Below, in pieces: positions 44,051-57,345 of a stretch of DNA of 64,000 bases (the first letter of the stretch is position 1; each line of letters starts with the position of its first letter). The translations under genes were made by a program, and so were the position numbers. Source of the stretch: Odobenus rosmarus divergens (lineage: Eukaryota > Chordata > Mammalia > Carnivora > Odobenidae). The DNA lies in contig NW_004450478.1 of assembly GCF_000321225.1 (NCBI RefSeq), positions 1,345,100 through 1,409,099 of the forward strand, given 5' to 3'. The notes below the pieces were generated by a model. That model made no database searches. It was not told the DNA's origin and saw only the letters and a list, made by a program, of their open reading frames with translations.

Positions 44051-45900
44051 CATTCTGATTATTTTTACAGTTTAATGAAACTATAGCACTTTTCTTATTT
44101 TAATGTAGGGATGACAAAACTAGTCTATAACTTGGAAATTGCTAAAAAAAATAATTCTAAATTTAAGGTGAATCTTCTAGTCTTCAACACTACAAATTAG
44201 AATTGCTAGTGAAGATTTTTTTGTTTTCCTTATTTAGATGATAAAATCTACATTACCCAGACTGTAATTTCTAACCCAGGATCTTAATATTCATGATTTG
44301 ATTCTGCTACAGAAAAATAAAGTTTAAAGTGATATAAACATGAACTGACTTCAGAATTGTTTTGTTTTTTGATTGAAATTTGACATAAAGAAGAGGAATA
44401 CTCCTTTCTGGCCATTTCCATTTTAAAGTAGTAAGTATGTATACTTTATAAGTCAGTGTTTAACTAATAAATTATTAGGCATTATTAAAATGTTTATTTG
44501 AAAAAAATTTAACAATTTCTTAATAAATTCTTCAGGACCATATAATCCAGTTTTTGGTTAACCCAGAGCCACCTTTTACTTTCTTTGCTCCTGGCAGAAG
44601 AGACCATAAAAGAATATTACAATCATTCATTTCTCCCCCGCTAATTATTAAAAACTCAGAAACCAATGTGGGAAATGAGGGTAGGGAATGTATAGGCTTC
44701 TGTATATGTTGCTTATTGCCATCCCCCATTCCCGCTTACCTATGTTAATGAATAAGAATAGTTTTTCTTAGGAAAGTGTATAACTGCTAGTCTTTAATGG
44801 TGAGCTAGTTTAAAACATTCACAAGTTTAACATCAGTCGTAAGGAAAAAAACGGTGGTCATATTTGAATTTTTTTTGCATTGTAGAATCTAATCCAGTAG
44901 AGGGACCCTCTATGCTAATACATTAAAATAAGAACGATTGTACAGGTACTAAGTTACTTTAAAAAGCTGCCTAGGTTAAATGTAATACAGGAGGCCAGCC
45001 AGAAATATTTCTGAATAACCCTGAATATAAAAATGGGTTAGTTGTTTAGAATTTTGCTAATATTTTACTAATTTTGCTAATATCATAATATCTAGCTAGC
45101 AGAAAGTTTTGGTATAACCTCTCCCCAGTATTCCTCATTAGAACTTTTAAAAATTTATGTTCATATCCTTGAAGCACTTACATATTTATCTTTAATATGA
45201 CCAAATGACTGTTTTCTTGAATGGGTTTCGCAAATGTGCCAAAAGATGTTTTTACCTTACCCGTCTTACCATTTATAAATATTTGAAGAAGAGTCCAGTT
45301 ATCTGTTGAAAACAAACAAAAAAAAATAAGCTTATACATTAGAGATCATATGGTTTAGATACAGGAGTAATCTTTTGAATTTAAGTGGTATATATGTAAC
45401 CAAAGAGCCATACTGTATCAATGAATGTGTCTTTACCCCAGATTAGCTCGATGATTACCAGCCTTCCTTGGAGTGATAAAGTAAAACCTACCTCCCTTCC
45501 ATCCCCCATTAAACAACATCAGTCTTTTAGGTAGTAAATTTGATGCTGTAAAAATTTCAAAATACCTTTCACTTTCTGAAAATAAGAATGGATGATTGAA
45601 TTGTAATTACATTTAAAAAAAGAAACCAAATTATGTGACTATCTTGCAACAATTTTTTGAATGTATTATGGTTTCCATGGAATATTATATTGCAGGTTTA
45701 CAGAGAAGATATGAGATTTCTAATTTAAAGAACATAATTTGAGACTATGTTATAACAAATGAAAGCTAAATATGTTCATATTTTATAGAAGGATAGATAA
45801 AAACAGGAATTCTGGCTCCATGCCAAGGTATAAATTTGTGCCCTAAAAAAAGTAAAACAAATAGTGTAATTCATTGGATTAAATGTTTGCCAGCCACCTT
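44051..45900. other. Intergenic AT-rich sequence
   Basis: No gene and no repeat I can name with confidence. A small direct repeat TTTTGCTAATAT occurs at about 45052 and 45073. Confidence 0.4.
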
Positions 45901-45920
45901 GTGCTCACTGATTGAAGTGA

Positions 45921-46128
45921 TTCTTTCTTTTCTTTCTTTCTTTTTCTTTCTTTCTTTCTTTTTCTTTCTTTCTTTCTTTCTTTTTCTTTTTTCTTTCTAT
46001 CTTTTCTTTTTCTTTCTTTTCTCTTTCCCTTCCTCCCTCCCCGTCTCTCCCTCCCTCTTTCTTTTTCTTTTTTCTTTTCTTTCTTTCTTTCTTCTTTCTC
46101 TCTCTCTTTCTTCCTTCCTTCCTTCTTT
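45921..46128. repeat. (CTTT)n polypyrimidine tract, about 200 bp
   Basis: CTTTCTTT repeats interrupted by CTTTTT and by a CCTTCCTCCCTCC stretch, nearly free of purines on the + strand. Open frames across it (Phe/Ser/Leu runs on +, Lys/Arg/Glu runs on -) are artefacts. Followed by a short (TG)n at 46160-46171. Confidence 0.95.
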
Positions 46129-46429
46129 TAGAATGTGCACATTAATATGGATATATATATGTGTGTGTGTATAAATATATCTCCATATATATTTTAGAGG
46201 ACGCAAATCTTAAAAGCAAATCTGGGAGGCTCAAAGGGAATTATATGGGCAAAGTTGCATTTATTTGAAGGAGTGGTATAATTACACATTCAGGAAGTGG
46301 TTAAAATCCCAGTGTCATTACCACAAGCTGCACAGGTACACACTATTCTAACTTAAGTAACAGACAATCAGGCAGCCACATATAAAAATTATGCAGTAAC
46401 TATTCTTTGATTAAATTTCAGTTTTCCAA

Positions 46430-46630
46430 CCTCAGTGCTTTGACATTTCGTACCGGATGATGCTTGGTTGTGGAGGGCTGCCCTGTGCCTCGTGGGATGT
46501 TTAGCAGCATCACTGGCATCTACATACGAGATATCAGGAGCATCCCCCTGGGCCTGCAAGTTGTGACAACTAAAAATGTCTTTAGACTTTGCCACATGTC
46601 TCCTGGGGGACAAAATTGCCCCTGCTGTGT
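46430..46630 (-). mobile_element. MER20 DNA transposon, second copy
   Basis: CCGGATGATGCTTGGTTGTG, GGGCTGCCCTGTGCCTCG, GGATGTTTAGCAGCATCACT, TTGTGACAACTAAAAATGTC and CTCCTGGGGGACAAAATTGC follow reversed MER20. Its termini are decayed more than the copy at 3877. Confidence 0.82.
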
Positions 46631-46734
46631 TTCATGTTACCAAAATGTGAAATATTTCCTGTGGGAAAAATGGAAATAGTATGGAAAATATTTAAATCTA
46701 TTATGTATAAACCTCCACAAATAGGAATTTTTAA

Positions 46735-46880
46735 ATCACTTGCCAGGAGACACTACTAGATGCTGTAAGGATATGGTGATGAGTAAAATAGTTTCTGTTA
46801 CAAAGCAGTTTATCCTATAAAAAGACACAAGTACACTAGTCACTAGACTACAGTAAAGAATATGATAAAAGTCATCTTCG
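46735..46880 (-). mobile_element. L2 remnant, antisense
   Basis: TTGCCAGGAGACACTACTAGATGC, then GTTACAAAGCAGTTTATCC (in parts), matches reversed L2 tail wording (GCCAGGCACTGTTCTAGGCG ... CTCATGGAGCTTACATTC). Confidence 0.5.
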
Positions 46881-47860
46881 TTCTAGTGCAAGCAAATTCA
46901 AAGTGCTTATACAGAAAGAAAATTGTGAAAAATAAGTAAAGCAACCAGTTGAGAATTATGGAGAGCTAGAGACATATGTCCCATTTTAAAAAGGCAGCAC
47001 CAAGTGTTGTCCTATGGAATCTCCAGGTGATCTGCATGCTCAGAAATGCTGGTCTAGTGGACAATTTAAAATGAAAAGCATCTAGTTTACAGGATTTGGT
47101 CTATCTGGACCGTTGATTCATCTAGAAACTTGAGTCTAGTTTGAAAAATAAAATACATTTTAAAAATACCTGCTTCAACAATCACTAAATTCACCCTCTC
47201 CTTTCACCCCGTACTCCATACCAAAAACCCAAAATGGAACATACATGTGATGGAAGAGTATATTTTGTGTTGGAGAGGCTTGAGGAGGAAGATTGTTCTG
47301 TTTTGTCCACCCTTGAAATGATAGAACTCTAACAGGTCTATCACTCTATTGTCCCAGGTTGATGCTGCTTAAGTACAGACCCTTGAATACTGAAATGATC
47401 GAATAGAAGGGGTACTTTATGAAATCACATGCACAAAAACAGTCTGAAACACTGCCAGAACCCATAGATGCATAGTCTTACAGCATGTCACCCTCCCACT
47501 CCCCTTGCTGAAGCAGCTTACTCTGTCTCATTGTTCCCTGTTCTGACGCCTTCGGACTCTAACACATGCTCCTACTTAGCCTTCCATCACAACTGGGCCA
47601 TGAATACCCACTACTTGTTGTCTCCACCTACTGCTCACGCTCATCCCACTCTTGCTCTCATTCTCCCAAACCAGCATCTGCCGCCAACCTCCATCTCACA
47701 GAATAGAGGAAAGAGAACATACTAAGTGCTCATGTTTGCTTTGGGGGCTTCTGGGTTCCAAGAGGTCCATTATTTGATAATTATCTGTTTGTGTGTCTGA
47801 CACCAATCCAGACTGAGCTCGGTCTTAGCATCCAAAACATAACAGACAATTCTTCCAACA
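46881..47860. other. Intergenic sequence, no gene seen
   Basis: Includes a possible MER5-like scrap near 47005-47055 (GAATCTCCAGGTGATCTGCA). Otherwise unassigned. Confidence 0.4.
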
Positions 47861-48025
47861 CATGTACACAGAATGCTTAGGTGCTTTCCATACATTATAT
47901 CATCTGGCATGCCAACAACACTTCAAAGAAGGCATATGTATCCTCATTTCACAGATCACTTGTTTAAAGACAGTTAAGACACAGCATCATGCTACTACCC
48001 AGACTGGGTTAACTCTAATATTTAT
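47860..48025 (-). mobile_element. MIR remnant, antisense
   Basis: GGTGCTTTCCATACATTATATC, ATCCTCATTTCACAGATCAC and TTAAAGACAGTTAAGACACAGC follow the reversed MIR order, strongly decayed (in parts). Confidence 0.5.
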
Positions 48026-48700
48026 TTATTTATCTATTGCCATCCTCTCCCACACCCTCAGACTCCGTGGTTGAAACAGGGAATTGGGTTTTTCAAGCCA
48101 CCGGTGTCATTTCTAGAACATTAATTCTCCACTTTCTTTCTGATTCCTGTTGCTTAAAGTCTAGCTAAAAAATTATGCTGTTGTCTTTCATGTTTCCCAG
48201 CCCAAAGACACTATGTCAACAATTTAATGATGTATAAAAATGACCCTCCAGATTCCTCAAACTCTGTTTTTCACACTTTTTGCCTTAATAGAAATGCATG
48301 TCCATTCCTTTTCTCCTAGTAAAGAACTTTATCTCACTCAATTTCATCGACACAGGAACACTTGCAATTTAAAGATCTCATAATTCCTAGTATCTCTCAA
48401 ATCACATTGCATCCACTAAAACTATACCTTCCAACATTATTGTTCAGCCATTTCTCTTAAAGCTCTCTTGGCTTCTAAAAGTCAAGTGTCACTTCAATTT
48501 TTTATACTTCTTCATTTGTCATGGGATTGAGGACTCTAAATCTACAAGTCAAATAATATTAAACACACCATAGGGGATATATGCAAGAATCTAGCTTTAG
48601 TGTGAATACTTACTCTGTAAAGCTTTAATTAATCTGTTTTATGAAGTAGTTTCTTTCAAGTAAGGAACCATAGATGCCCATTTCCCTGGATCTATAATAG
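48026..48700. other. Intergenic unique sequence
   Basis: No gene or nameable repeat. Confidence 0.4.
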
Positions 48701-48707
48701 CAGGGCA

Positions 48708-48722
48708 CCCCTAGGGGGCGCT
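48708..48722 (+). promoter_or_regulatory. CTCF-like binding motif between ING3 and CPED1
   Basis: CCCTAGGGGGCGCT closely fits the CTCF core (CCASYAGGGGGCGCT). It stands in otherwise AT-rich intergenic DNA, about 0.8 kb before the CPED1 CpG island. Strand is that of the motif as written. Motif match only. Confidence 0.5.
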
Positions 48723-49500
48723 CCGTCTCACAAAATATAAGTGACCGGAGCATGACAGACGCAAGGGATCATTTCAGGGGTGTGGGCTCACAGAAGAACC
48801 TCAGCCCACAAGAAAGAGTTTGCGTTAGAAAACCTACTTAGGTTCAGAGCTTTTGAACAATGTCTGCTATGATTATAATAAGCCAGTCCTGGGTATCCAG
48901 AGTTGGCAAAGCAAGAGCGGGAAGAGGTGAGCAACAGGCACTGGACAGATTGCTTTTCTCCTTGGCTGTCCCTCGGCTGACTCAGCAAAAGTAGATGGAG
49001 TTTGCAGAACTGCCCTACAGAATTGTCCTTGTGGCGGTGTGTATAGCATTAGGTTGAGTTGAATTGTGGACAAAGCCTGATGTGTATCTTTTAATCCCTT
49101 TCCGCAAAGCAAAATTACCTGCTACTATCCACTTATTATAGGAGCAAAAAGTTATCAGGCAACTAGCCTTTGAAAGACTTAGCCATTAGCCCAGGAAAGG
49201 AGCAGTAAGTGATAGGAGTTAGGTACCAAAGTAGAAAGATGACTTCAGTTATCCTGGTACATACTCAGGCTTTCAAGTTCTGCGGTCCAGACAATACCTA
49301 GGACCCTTTTATCCCCCATAAGGGTGACCACAATTCCCTCGAGTAAAGATCCTTCCAATTCACGCCCGGAGTTTGCTTTCCTCTCATCCTCGACCTTTGT
49401 CATCATCTGACGAAGGGCTATTTGTTTTTCCAATGCAGTACTAAGGAAAAGAGATGACACCGGGCGCCAAAGATCAAATGTGTATTTAAAATTCTGCAGC
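48723..49500. other. CPED1: Upstream flank of the CPED1 CpG island
   Basis: Unique sequence of intermediate GC. Some or all may be distal promoter. No exon is evident. Confidence 0.4.
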
Positions 49501-49529
49501 TCCGGGGAGGCAGGCACATTTCCAGGGCA

Positions 49530-49735
49530 GTGAGAGGCGCGGTTCCCAGGCTGGGGAAGCCCACCATTTCTCTGCGGGGGAGCTGACCGCGCGAGGCCGT
49601 AGCCCCGCCCCGCCCCGCCGGCGCGTGCGGCCGCGGTCCCGGGGCCCAGCTCCGGGCCGGGAGAGCCACGGCGCGCGGGGGGCGGCGTGCCTGCGGCTGG
49701 GCGTCCGCGCGGGGGAGATGAATTGGAGTCACACG
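49530..49735 (+). promoter_or_regulatory. CPED1: CPED1 CpG island, probable promoter
   Basis: A compact GC-rich, CpG-dense block with tandem GC boxes (CCCCGCCCCGCCCCGCC at about 49604-49620), GCGGCCGCGG-type words and GCGCGCGGGG. It lies about 0.8-1.0 kb before the CPED1 start codon. No TATA box. The transcription start is not determinable by eye. Confidence 0.75.
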
Positions 49736-49824
49736 ACTGGCTGTTTCCTTCCGAGGGCTTTTGGTCAGCAGTCCATTAGGGGATCGTGACAACTTTTTTT
49801 TCTGGCTAAAAGGATGAAAACTGA

Positions 49825-50306
49825 GTAAGTACATAGAACTTTGAACTTGACGCGGAATGAAACCAGTACAAGCAGAACCTTAACAGTCACCACGTCCATT
49901 CACACCGGGCATTCCCTTTTCGTGCTAGAAGCCGTGAACGCTTACGGGACAGCGGCAGTTTAAAACTGGAGGAAGGGAAGCAGCGAAGAAACACGAAAGG
50001 CTGAAAGCAGGACTGCTCTAAACCCGGAGGAGAAATGAACCGCAGAGGCGAGCTGGCCTGCATCCCGCGGGGCAACAGGCACTTTTGGTTTTAGCCTATT
50101 GCGCTCTTCAGTGCTGTTTCCAGGCTCCAGATTGACTTTGGGGTTGTTTTCTTTTTTTCCTGTGAAGTCTTTGCTGTGAGTTTAAGGATGTTGTGGAAAT
50201 AAGGCATTACCGGAAGCAACAGTCTGGCAGCCTGGGGTACGCTCAGGTTATTAGTTACAACTATTATTATTTGGATGTCTTTTTTTTTTTTTTTTTTTTA
50301 ACCCAG
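49825..50306 (+). other. CPED1: Candidate intron in the CPED1 5' UTR
   Basis: A consensus donor GTAAGT stands at 49825-49830. A long T tract (50279-50299) followed by AACCCAG ends at 50306. Together they would splice a CpG-island first exon to an exon that carries the start codon. This is an inference. An unspliced 5' UTR is the alternative. Confidence 0.35.
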
Positions 50307-50330
50307 GCTGGCCACTCTTCACTGTCATCC

Positions 50331-50455
50331 ATGGAAGGGATCTTATTAACCGCCTCTGACTTTTGGGACCTATGATTCTTTGGCATGAACCCTTCGGAAA
50401 GTTCTTCAGCGGGGATGGAGCGATCTTGATTTCAGTTTTGGATAAAGAAGGCTGA
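50331..50455 (+). promoter_or_regulatory. CPED1: Upstream ORFs in the CPED1 5' UTR
   Basis: ATG at 50331 opens a 14-codon frame ending TGA 50373-50375. The overlapping ATG at 50372 opens 27 codons ending TGA 50453-50455. Further ATGs (near 50384, 50416, 50469, 50489) precede the main start. Such uORFs could lower CPED1 translation if this is transcribed 5' UTR. Confidence 0.5.
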
Positions 50456-50493
50456 TCTGTATTTTTCATGCTGACAAAAAATAGCTGCTATGA

Positions 50494-50805
<312 letters not shown>

Positions 50806-53101
50806 TAACCTTGACATTTTCTGTAAAGATAGCAGTGTGCCTCTCTCTGTCCTTTCTGTAAAACTAAAATTAACCTCCATGAGATCTGAAAGGGATCCAG
50901 AGTATACAACGGCCCAGAGAGTGACCTTATGACAGTGAGACACGTGTTAGCTTCAGCTTCTTATATTTACTTCCAGAAAGTCCTGGCCTTTATCTCCTCT
51001 CTTAGAGTTTCACTTCTTTTCAGCTGAATGAAATAGACAATTTGGAGTTGGTGGGAGTGATGTGAATTCTTTCTAAAGTATTAGAATTCTGAGAGATCTG
51101 AAGATTTCCAGTTCAGGGACGTAAACCAAAGATTCATAAAATTTGATCAACATTGAGTGTTTCCTCAAGGTAGTCAGCATGAGTGCCCAGACCATTCCAG
51201 ACTCAAAGATATTCCAGAATGCAATTTTATAATTGGTTAAATCGATTTTTCATTGGTGAAGATATTTCTAAAGCAACGTATTTATTTCTGAACCATTTAA
51301 AGGAATAGTATAATATGGTCCCTCAAAAGAATTGATACCCTGCATTTTATTGTTTATAGAATTTGGGAAATATTGATTATTCTATACTTACAATTATTAA
51401 TATTACTATACTATTATGATTATTACTATTCTAATTAACTTTACTAATTTTGTGAAGTGTTGGAAAAAACACAAAACACACAAAAAACTCCACAGGATTT
51501 CTATTTTAATATACCACTGTGTTCATGCCTATCAATGAGATGATGACCTTTAAAATAATCCAGGCTGAAAAAGAAAAAGGAAAAGGAAAAACACACATGA
51601 AAAAATTCATGGCAGCAAAGCCACTGACTTCTGTGCTCCAGCAAGAGGTATAGTAAGATAATTTAGGAAGCTGTAAGTACTATCTTATATATGCAGTAAA
51701 TTTAGGTAGATCCTAGGATTGTGGTTATTGTTTAGAGCAGAATTTCCTGTTGAAATTCTAACGCCTCCAGCACTACTACCATCTTGTTTCAAGAACTCCT
51801 TTATGTATTTCCTTTAGACTCATAAGGCTGTGAGATAGGTAAGGTGGGCATGCTTGCCATCAATGCACAGGAAACATGGCGCTGCTCAGAGGTGTGTAGG
51901 CACACCACAGGGCTAGCAGGATGACCTGATACACCCACCTGGGTCCTACCACAGCACTGGTGCTGAAATCAAAGTAAGTTCAAGGCTCTGATAACAACTG
52001 GTGAAACCACAACTGTAAGAACTTATTGAAATACAATACAATAGGTTAGAACAAAAAAAATTAAAACCTTGTGAGTGACTTAGTTTATCAACAATGTCAA
52101 GAAACATGACAAAGAATAGCAGATAATATAACTAGAAACACTTCCAGATGAAACTCCAACTGCAAGTGCGAGTCAGTGATTGAATGTTCTAACATCACTG
52201 AAGGATCTGTATTTTTTCTTCATTTGTACTAGCATTAATTTTTATTTGCATTTTTAATACATCAAATTTCTAATGGGTATAAACTGTGACTTGGAAAGTC
52301 ACTTCTTTTTTTTTCCCCAATATTAATAAATACAGTTTCTTTAAAAGTAGTTGAAATGGTTTTGCTCTTTTCTTTTTTCTTTCTTTTTTTTTCTTTTTTT
52401 GAGGTAGCTTTGCTTTTTAAGTAAGGAGTAAAAATTCGTGCTAAAAATTTTGGACAAAAAGGTTTTTTACTCATTAACTTACAGCTCTTCTTACTCCCTG
52501 CTTGACTTTATGTGACTCCTGCTTTTGCCTGTAACACAGGCATATGTTAACTGTTATTTGTAGGCTGTCACAGAAAATTCCATTTCAGCTTTGGATCTCC
52601 TGCTACTTGTAAACCATCTGAAACTTATTGGCTGCTTGTGTAAAACATTCACTCTAGAATTTTCTTCACCCCCCCCAAAAAAATGCCAATCACATGATTT
52701 TTCCCCCAAATCATTCCCAATCTTAATATTTTAATCATAAACAAGATTCTAAATTCACAATTATAATTCAAAAGCCCATGGATATAAAAAGTCAATTTCC
52801 AAACATTTGCCATGTATCTCTATTTTTAACTAATTTGTGTCAGCCATTGGTTTAGAGCCAGTTTTTATTAGAGATAGAAAGGAAACTAGAAAGAATCATG
52901 TGGAAGGTAGTTAAAACCAGATATAACTTAGTTCTCCTTGTAATACATGTTCCAAAAAAAAAGAAATAATAATACAGTTTTAAGGATTAAATATACTGTA
53001 AGATAGTTAAAGTGAAAAAACAAATGTCTTTGGGATCAATATATATGGATCATTCTCAAAATGAGCTACCTTATGAAGTTCATTAAAAAAATTACTGATG
53101 A

Positions 53102-53351
53102 AGAAGATAGCAGGAGGTGAAGAATGAAGGGGGGAAATCAGAGGGGGAGATGAGCCATGAGAGACTATGGACTCTGAAAAACAAACTGAGGGTTCTAGAG
53201 GGGAGGGGGTGGGGGATGGGTTAGCCTGGTGATGGATATTAAAGAGGGCACATTCTGCGTGGAGCACTGGGTGTTATATGCAAACAATGAATCATGGAAC
53301 ACTACATCAAAAACTAATGGTGTAATGTATGGTGATTAACATAACATAATA
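53102..53351 (+). mobile_element. L1 3' end, 5'-truncated, with TSD
   Basis: Sense carnivore L1 tail: GAGACTATGGACTCTGAAAA, GAGGGTTCTAGAGGGGAGGG, GGATGGGTTAGCCTGGTGAT, GGAGCACTGGGTGTTATATG, ACACTACATCAAAAACTAAT, GTGATTAACATAACATAATA. Duplications AAAAAAATTACTGATGA (53085-53101) and AAAAAAATCACTGATGA (53352-53368) differ by one base. Confidence 0.95.
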
Positions 53352-55474
53352 AAAAAAATCACTGATGAGATGCTTGTGTAGATTTTCCTCAAGACCTAAA
53401 ATTAGCTTTTATAGAAGAAGCATTATTTCTGTCTAGAAATTTTAGGTTTTGGTATTACTTTTATTTACAAACCAAAATGTTCATTTTTCTAGGGCTTTCC
53501 CTTACTGATATCCATCCATTTTAAAGTGATTTTTAAAGTTACTTAAAATAACTGATTTTGACCTAAGGTTCATGGACTCCAGGAAGTATTTGGATTTATA
53601 AGATGACTACCAAACGCAGACATTTCACACAAAATAATGTGTATATGTGTGTGCACATTTGTCTGGGAAAAATCCTGATCCCCTGAAGATATTCAGACCT
53701 AAGAACAAACAAAATGCTTAAAAAGCAATGCATTTAAACTTTAATTGCTCCTCCAGGAAGTATAAGTTGGGCTTGGATTTATAAAACTGTAAAAGGAAAA
53801 CAAAATCTTAATGAAAGAATCCATGTGATGACATTTGGAAAAGAGTTTCGATGAATGCTGTAGGGATAAACATTCAGAAACTAAAATACACTCACAGAGT
53901 CTTTCTTGAATCATAGTTTTCATACTTTCGTGAATGAGCAGTAACTATTCCCCAGTCTCTTTGGTTGTGGTTCTTTCCAAGAGAAGACCTTTTGTACTTC
54001 ATCAGCCTAGCAACAGAGGGTTCTGTAGTAGCAGATATTTAAAGGTGGGTGACTGACTATGCCCTTAACACCTTTACAGCTGGGACTTGGTTCATTGTCT
54101 AAAACTGTTTTCAATACAGATTGAGATCATGGTCTAGTATATGCCAACTTTCCATAGTGAGGGAGTATTCTCCCTCTTCTGGCCAAATTTTAATTCTTTT
54201 TTCCGTTTGAACTTTCCAAAGGACCTTGCTAAGCAGCTGTACTTTTGTCATTTCTTCCGGGTTTTCTCCCAACTTTAGTTGTTTGAATTTTGGCTACTAA
54301 TCTGCCATGTCTTAAAATCATTTCAATTTAATGTGTAAGCTGAAGACAATTCCATTTGTCTTCACTGAAGTAGATCACTCAGTAGATTTATTTGTTTTTC
54401 TGGAATCTAACACTTTAACATTTCACAACATAGGAACCGCATTAAATGATAAACAGACACAATGGAAGAAAATATGCTTAATATACATCTTTAGTATATG
54501 TTCCTTTAATGGAAACTTTACTATTTGGAGAATACATTTATACTCACCGTAGCCATGTGTTACTGATTATCTCCTGTTGATACTCCGCAAGGAGAATTAG
54601 TAGTTCTTTGTTGCTTGACTATTCATTCTCCATTTCTTCTGGACTCTCCATTCTCCTTAAGTGACTACTCTCTACAACTGTTCTTCCCGGTATACAATAA
54701 TCCAATGCAAATAATTGAATGTTTTCATACAAATATGCTCTATTTAACGTAGTTTGTGTCTCCAATAATGCATAATATATTTAACATTTGAAAATTTCTA
54801 AAAATTGCTTGTTAAGCCCAGGTTTTCTATAGACAGAACCTGGGGCAAGCACTTACATGCTAACACTTCATTAGATGCTGCAATCTCAGGGATGCAAGAG
54901 TGGGGGGGGAAAGGAACAAGGAGAGCAAAGACAAATGGGTGCATTTATGAGAGACATAACCAGAGAGGCTGTATTAAATTCTGCATCTCAGAACAAGCAT
55001 TGTGGGGAAGGGGCAGGAGGGACAAGCAATTTATCTCTTGGCTTTTCCTTTCTTCTGTCTTCCATTGGTTAGAGTTGTCCGGTGCTACTTCCACGTAGTG
55101 TTACCTGGACTCTCAGGGTGGCCACTAGGCAAGCCAGGGCCTCAGTGGGTGCAGTCCTGTCAGGGCAAAGGTGGTTCCCCCTTCTCAATCAGTATGGTGC
55201 ATAGGAACTTCCAGGTCTGTGATGGCCATGGTGGTAAAAATTGTGTCCATGGCTTACCACAACCATGCTGCAAGTAATGTCCACCAGAGGGGTATGTGAT
55301 ACAGTAGTTATGCTAATGTTGCTTTCTAAAAGCCACAGAAAATGTCAAAAATGTGCTCTTACTCTTGGGAAATGGCATCACTCTCTTTAAGTGAAATGTT
55401 TGTAATTATCTCACTGAGAGTTCTCCAAATAAAAAAAAAATTCTCACTTCATCTTTACCCTTTGTCTTCCTAAT

Positions 55475-55945
55475 TCAGTTCATTCTTTCATTTTCTTCAT
55501 TCCTTCAGTGACTATCTGGTGAGCAGTTTGTGCCAGACACTGTATGAGGCACGGGTGGCACAGAAATAAAAGGCATTGTGAGACAGATCAGTAGTTAAAT
55601 CAATGCTGGGGAATCCATAACTTTAATAGAGCATTTTGAAAGATGAGCAGGAGTTAGAAAGGGTGGGGAAAGAGAAATGTATTACAAGCAGAAAATGCCA
55701 CATATGCAAAGAAGAAATTAAATGATAGATTTGGAGGATTCAAGGTAGTGTGTGAGTGTGTATGTGTGTGTGTGTAATGTGTTGGGGGGAGCAGAGCAGA
55801 AAGGCAAGGAAATCAGGTAAAAAATTCAGCAGTGTCTAGATGTGGAAATGTGGGCATGTTAGAGAGCCTGGATCCTATTCTGAAGGCAGCAGGGAACCCC
55901 TGAAGAGTGGTAAGCAAAAAGTGGCATAAATAGATTTATGTTGTC
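55475..55945 (-). mobile_element. L2 remnant, antisense
   Basis: CATTCCTTCAGTGACTATCTGGTGAG, then TTTGTGCCAGACACTGTATGAGGCAC (in parts), is the reversed L2 tail. Later wording AAAATGCCACATATGCAAAG and CTGGATCCTATTCTGAAGGCAG follows reversed L2 body. A (TG)n patch at 55747-55776 lies inside. Confidence 0.65.
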
Positions 55946-57024
55946 GAGAACATTCCAGAACACATATTGCAGAATGGATTGGAGGTCGGGCATCCAGTTG
56001 CAAGGCTGTTTCCCAAAGCTTCTTCTTTGCCAAATCTTACTTTCCTCTTGTGTTCTTGGACACTTTTCCAAGTTTTCTAGAACTGGTTCCAGAGTTATTC
56101 TCTCTTCGTTACAATATGCTATTTCAGACCTTTCCTTTGGACCATGCCTTCTGCCAGTAAACATACTCATAACTGATAACAATAAGCTTTCTTTGTACCT
56201 GGCAATCCACTTAACCCAGTGTGCTCCCCTCTCTTGTTTCCCTCAGAGAAGCTGTGGCTGGTTCTCTTTGGATTCACTTCCTGGCCACCCCTACCCATCC
56301 CTTCTCCTTTTCATTTGGGCTTTTCTACCAAAACTTGTCTTCAGTGCCCCCTTGGCTCTCAGATGGAATGATTTATTTTCAATCCACATCCTTCTTCTCT
56401 GAAGCATCTCACACTATTAGACAACAACTCTTTCTTGAAACTTTGAATTCCATGACACAATGGGATTATTTTCTGATCTCTATGGATAACTGGTGGTCTC
56501 CTTTCAGGGTATTTTCCTCTGAGGCTAAAGTTAGACATTGCCAAATTTAGTGTATTGGGCCTTCAGTTGTCTTGTTTTATACTTTCCCTTGGTGATTGTA
56601 TTGACTTTGTACACTGTTAATTTTCAACCTGTACAGATAACCTATCAGGTATATTTCTAGCTTGGATTTCACTCTTGAAGCCCCGATGTGCATCTCCAAT
56701 TTCTTGCTATCTTTTATAGAGGAGTGATAAGAATTATGAAAACTCAAATGTTTTACTTTCAAAATTTTCATACCCAAATTAATGACTCCTCTTGACCTCT
56801 ATGTTTCCGTGAATAGGAAACCCCTATCCCCCATCATCCTGAATTAATAGGTTTTAAACCTATAAACCTATATTTGATATTACTTGCTCTTTCTCTCCAT
56901 CTTGCCCCCATCTAATCCACCTGGCCTGGCTCCTTACTAAATCTGTAGGCCTGTCACTGATCCATATGGCCAGCCCTAAATTAGAAAGGCCACAACATTT
57001 TCCAGGTTTCTCTTTTTCTCTTTT

Positions 57025-57345
57025 TGATTGTTACCTTTTTAAAAAAACTTTAATTGTGGTAACAAACACAAAATATAAAATTCACCCTCTTCATCATTTT
57101 TATGTGTACAATTCAGCAGTACTAACTATATTTATGTTTATAATGTTGCATAAAGGCCACAACATTCTTGCCTTGTTCACAACCCTTATTCAGAACCATT
57201 TGTTTCAACCCAACTCAACTCGTATATTGCTTCCCAGTCTGTTCTCCATTTCCCTGGCTTCTGGCCTATTCCTAGATGTCCTCTTTGTGGTTTATATAGT
57301 GTCTTTAGACATGCTGTTCCTTTTCTAGCTCTGCCTTCTGATTTG
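57025..57345 (-). mobile_element. Old L1M fragment, antisense
   Basis: TTTAATTGTGGTAACAAACAC, ATAAAATTCACCCTCTTCATC, TTTTATGTGTACAATTCAGC, and a run to CTTCTGGCCTATTCCTAGATG (in parts), matches the antisense old-L1 pattern (TTGTGGTAAAATACACATAAC ... AAGTGTACAGTTCAGTGG). Confidence 0.75.

Noticed and set aside
45836..46206. Phe/Ser-rich and Lys/Arg-rich open frames
   Set aside because: Products of the CTTT tract read in two directions.
55938..56402. 154-residue open frame on the plus strand
   Set aside because: No known domain, no splice context, and it starts within L2-like sequence and runs into unassigned intronic DNA. Length alone is not enough in AT-rich intron sequence.
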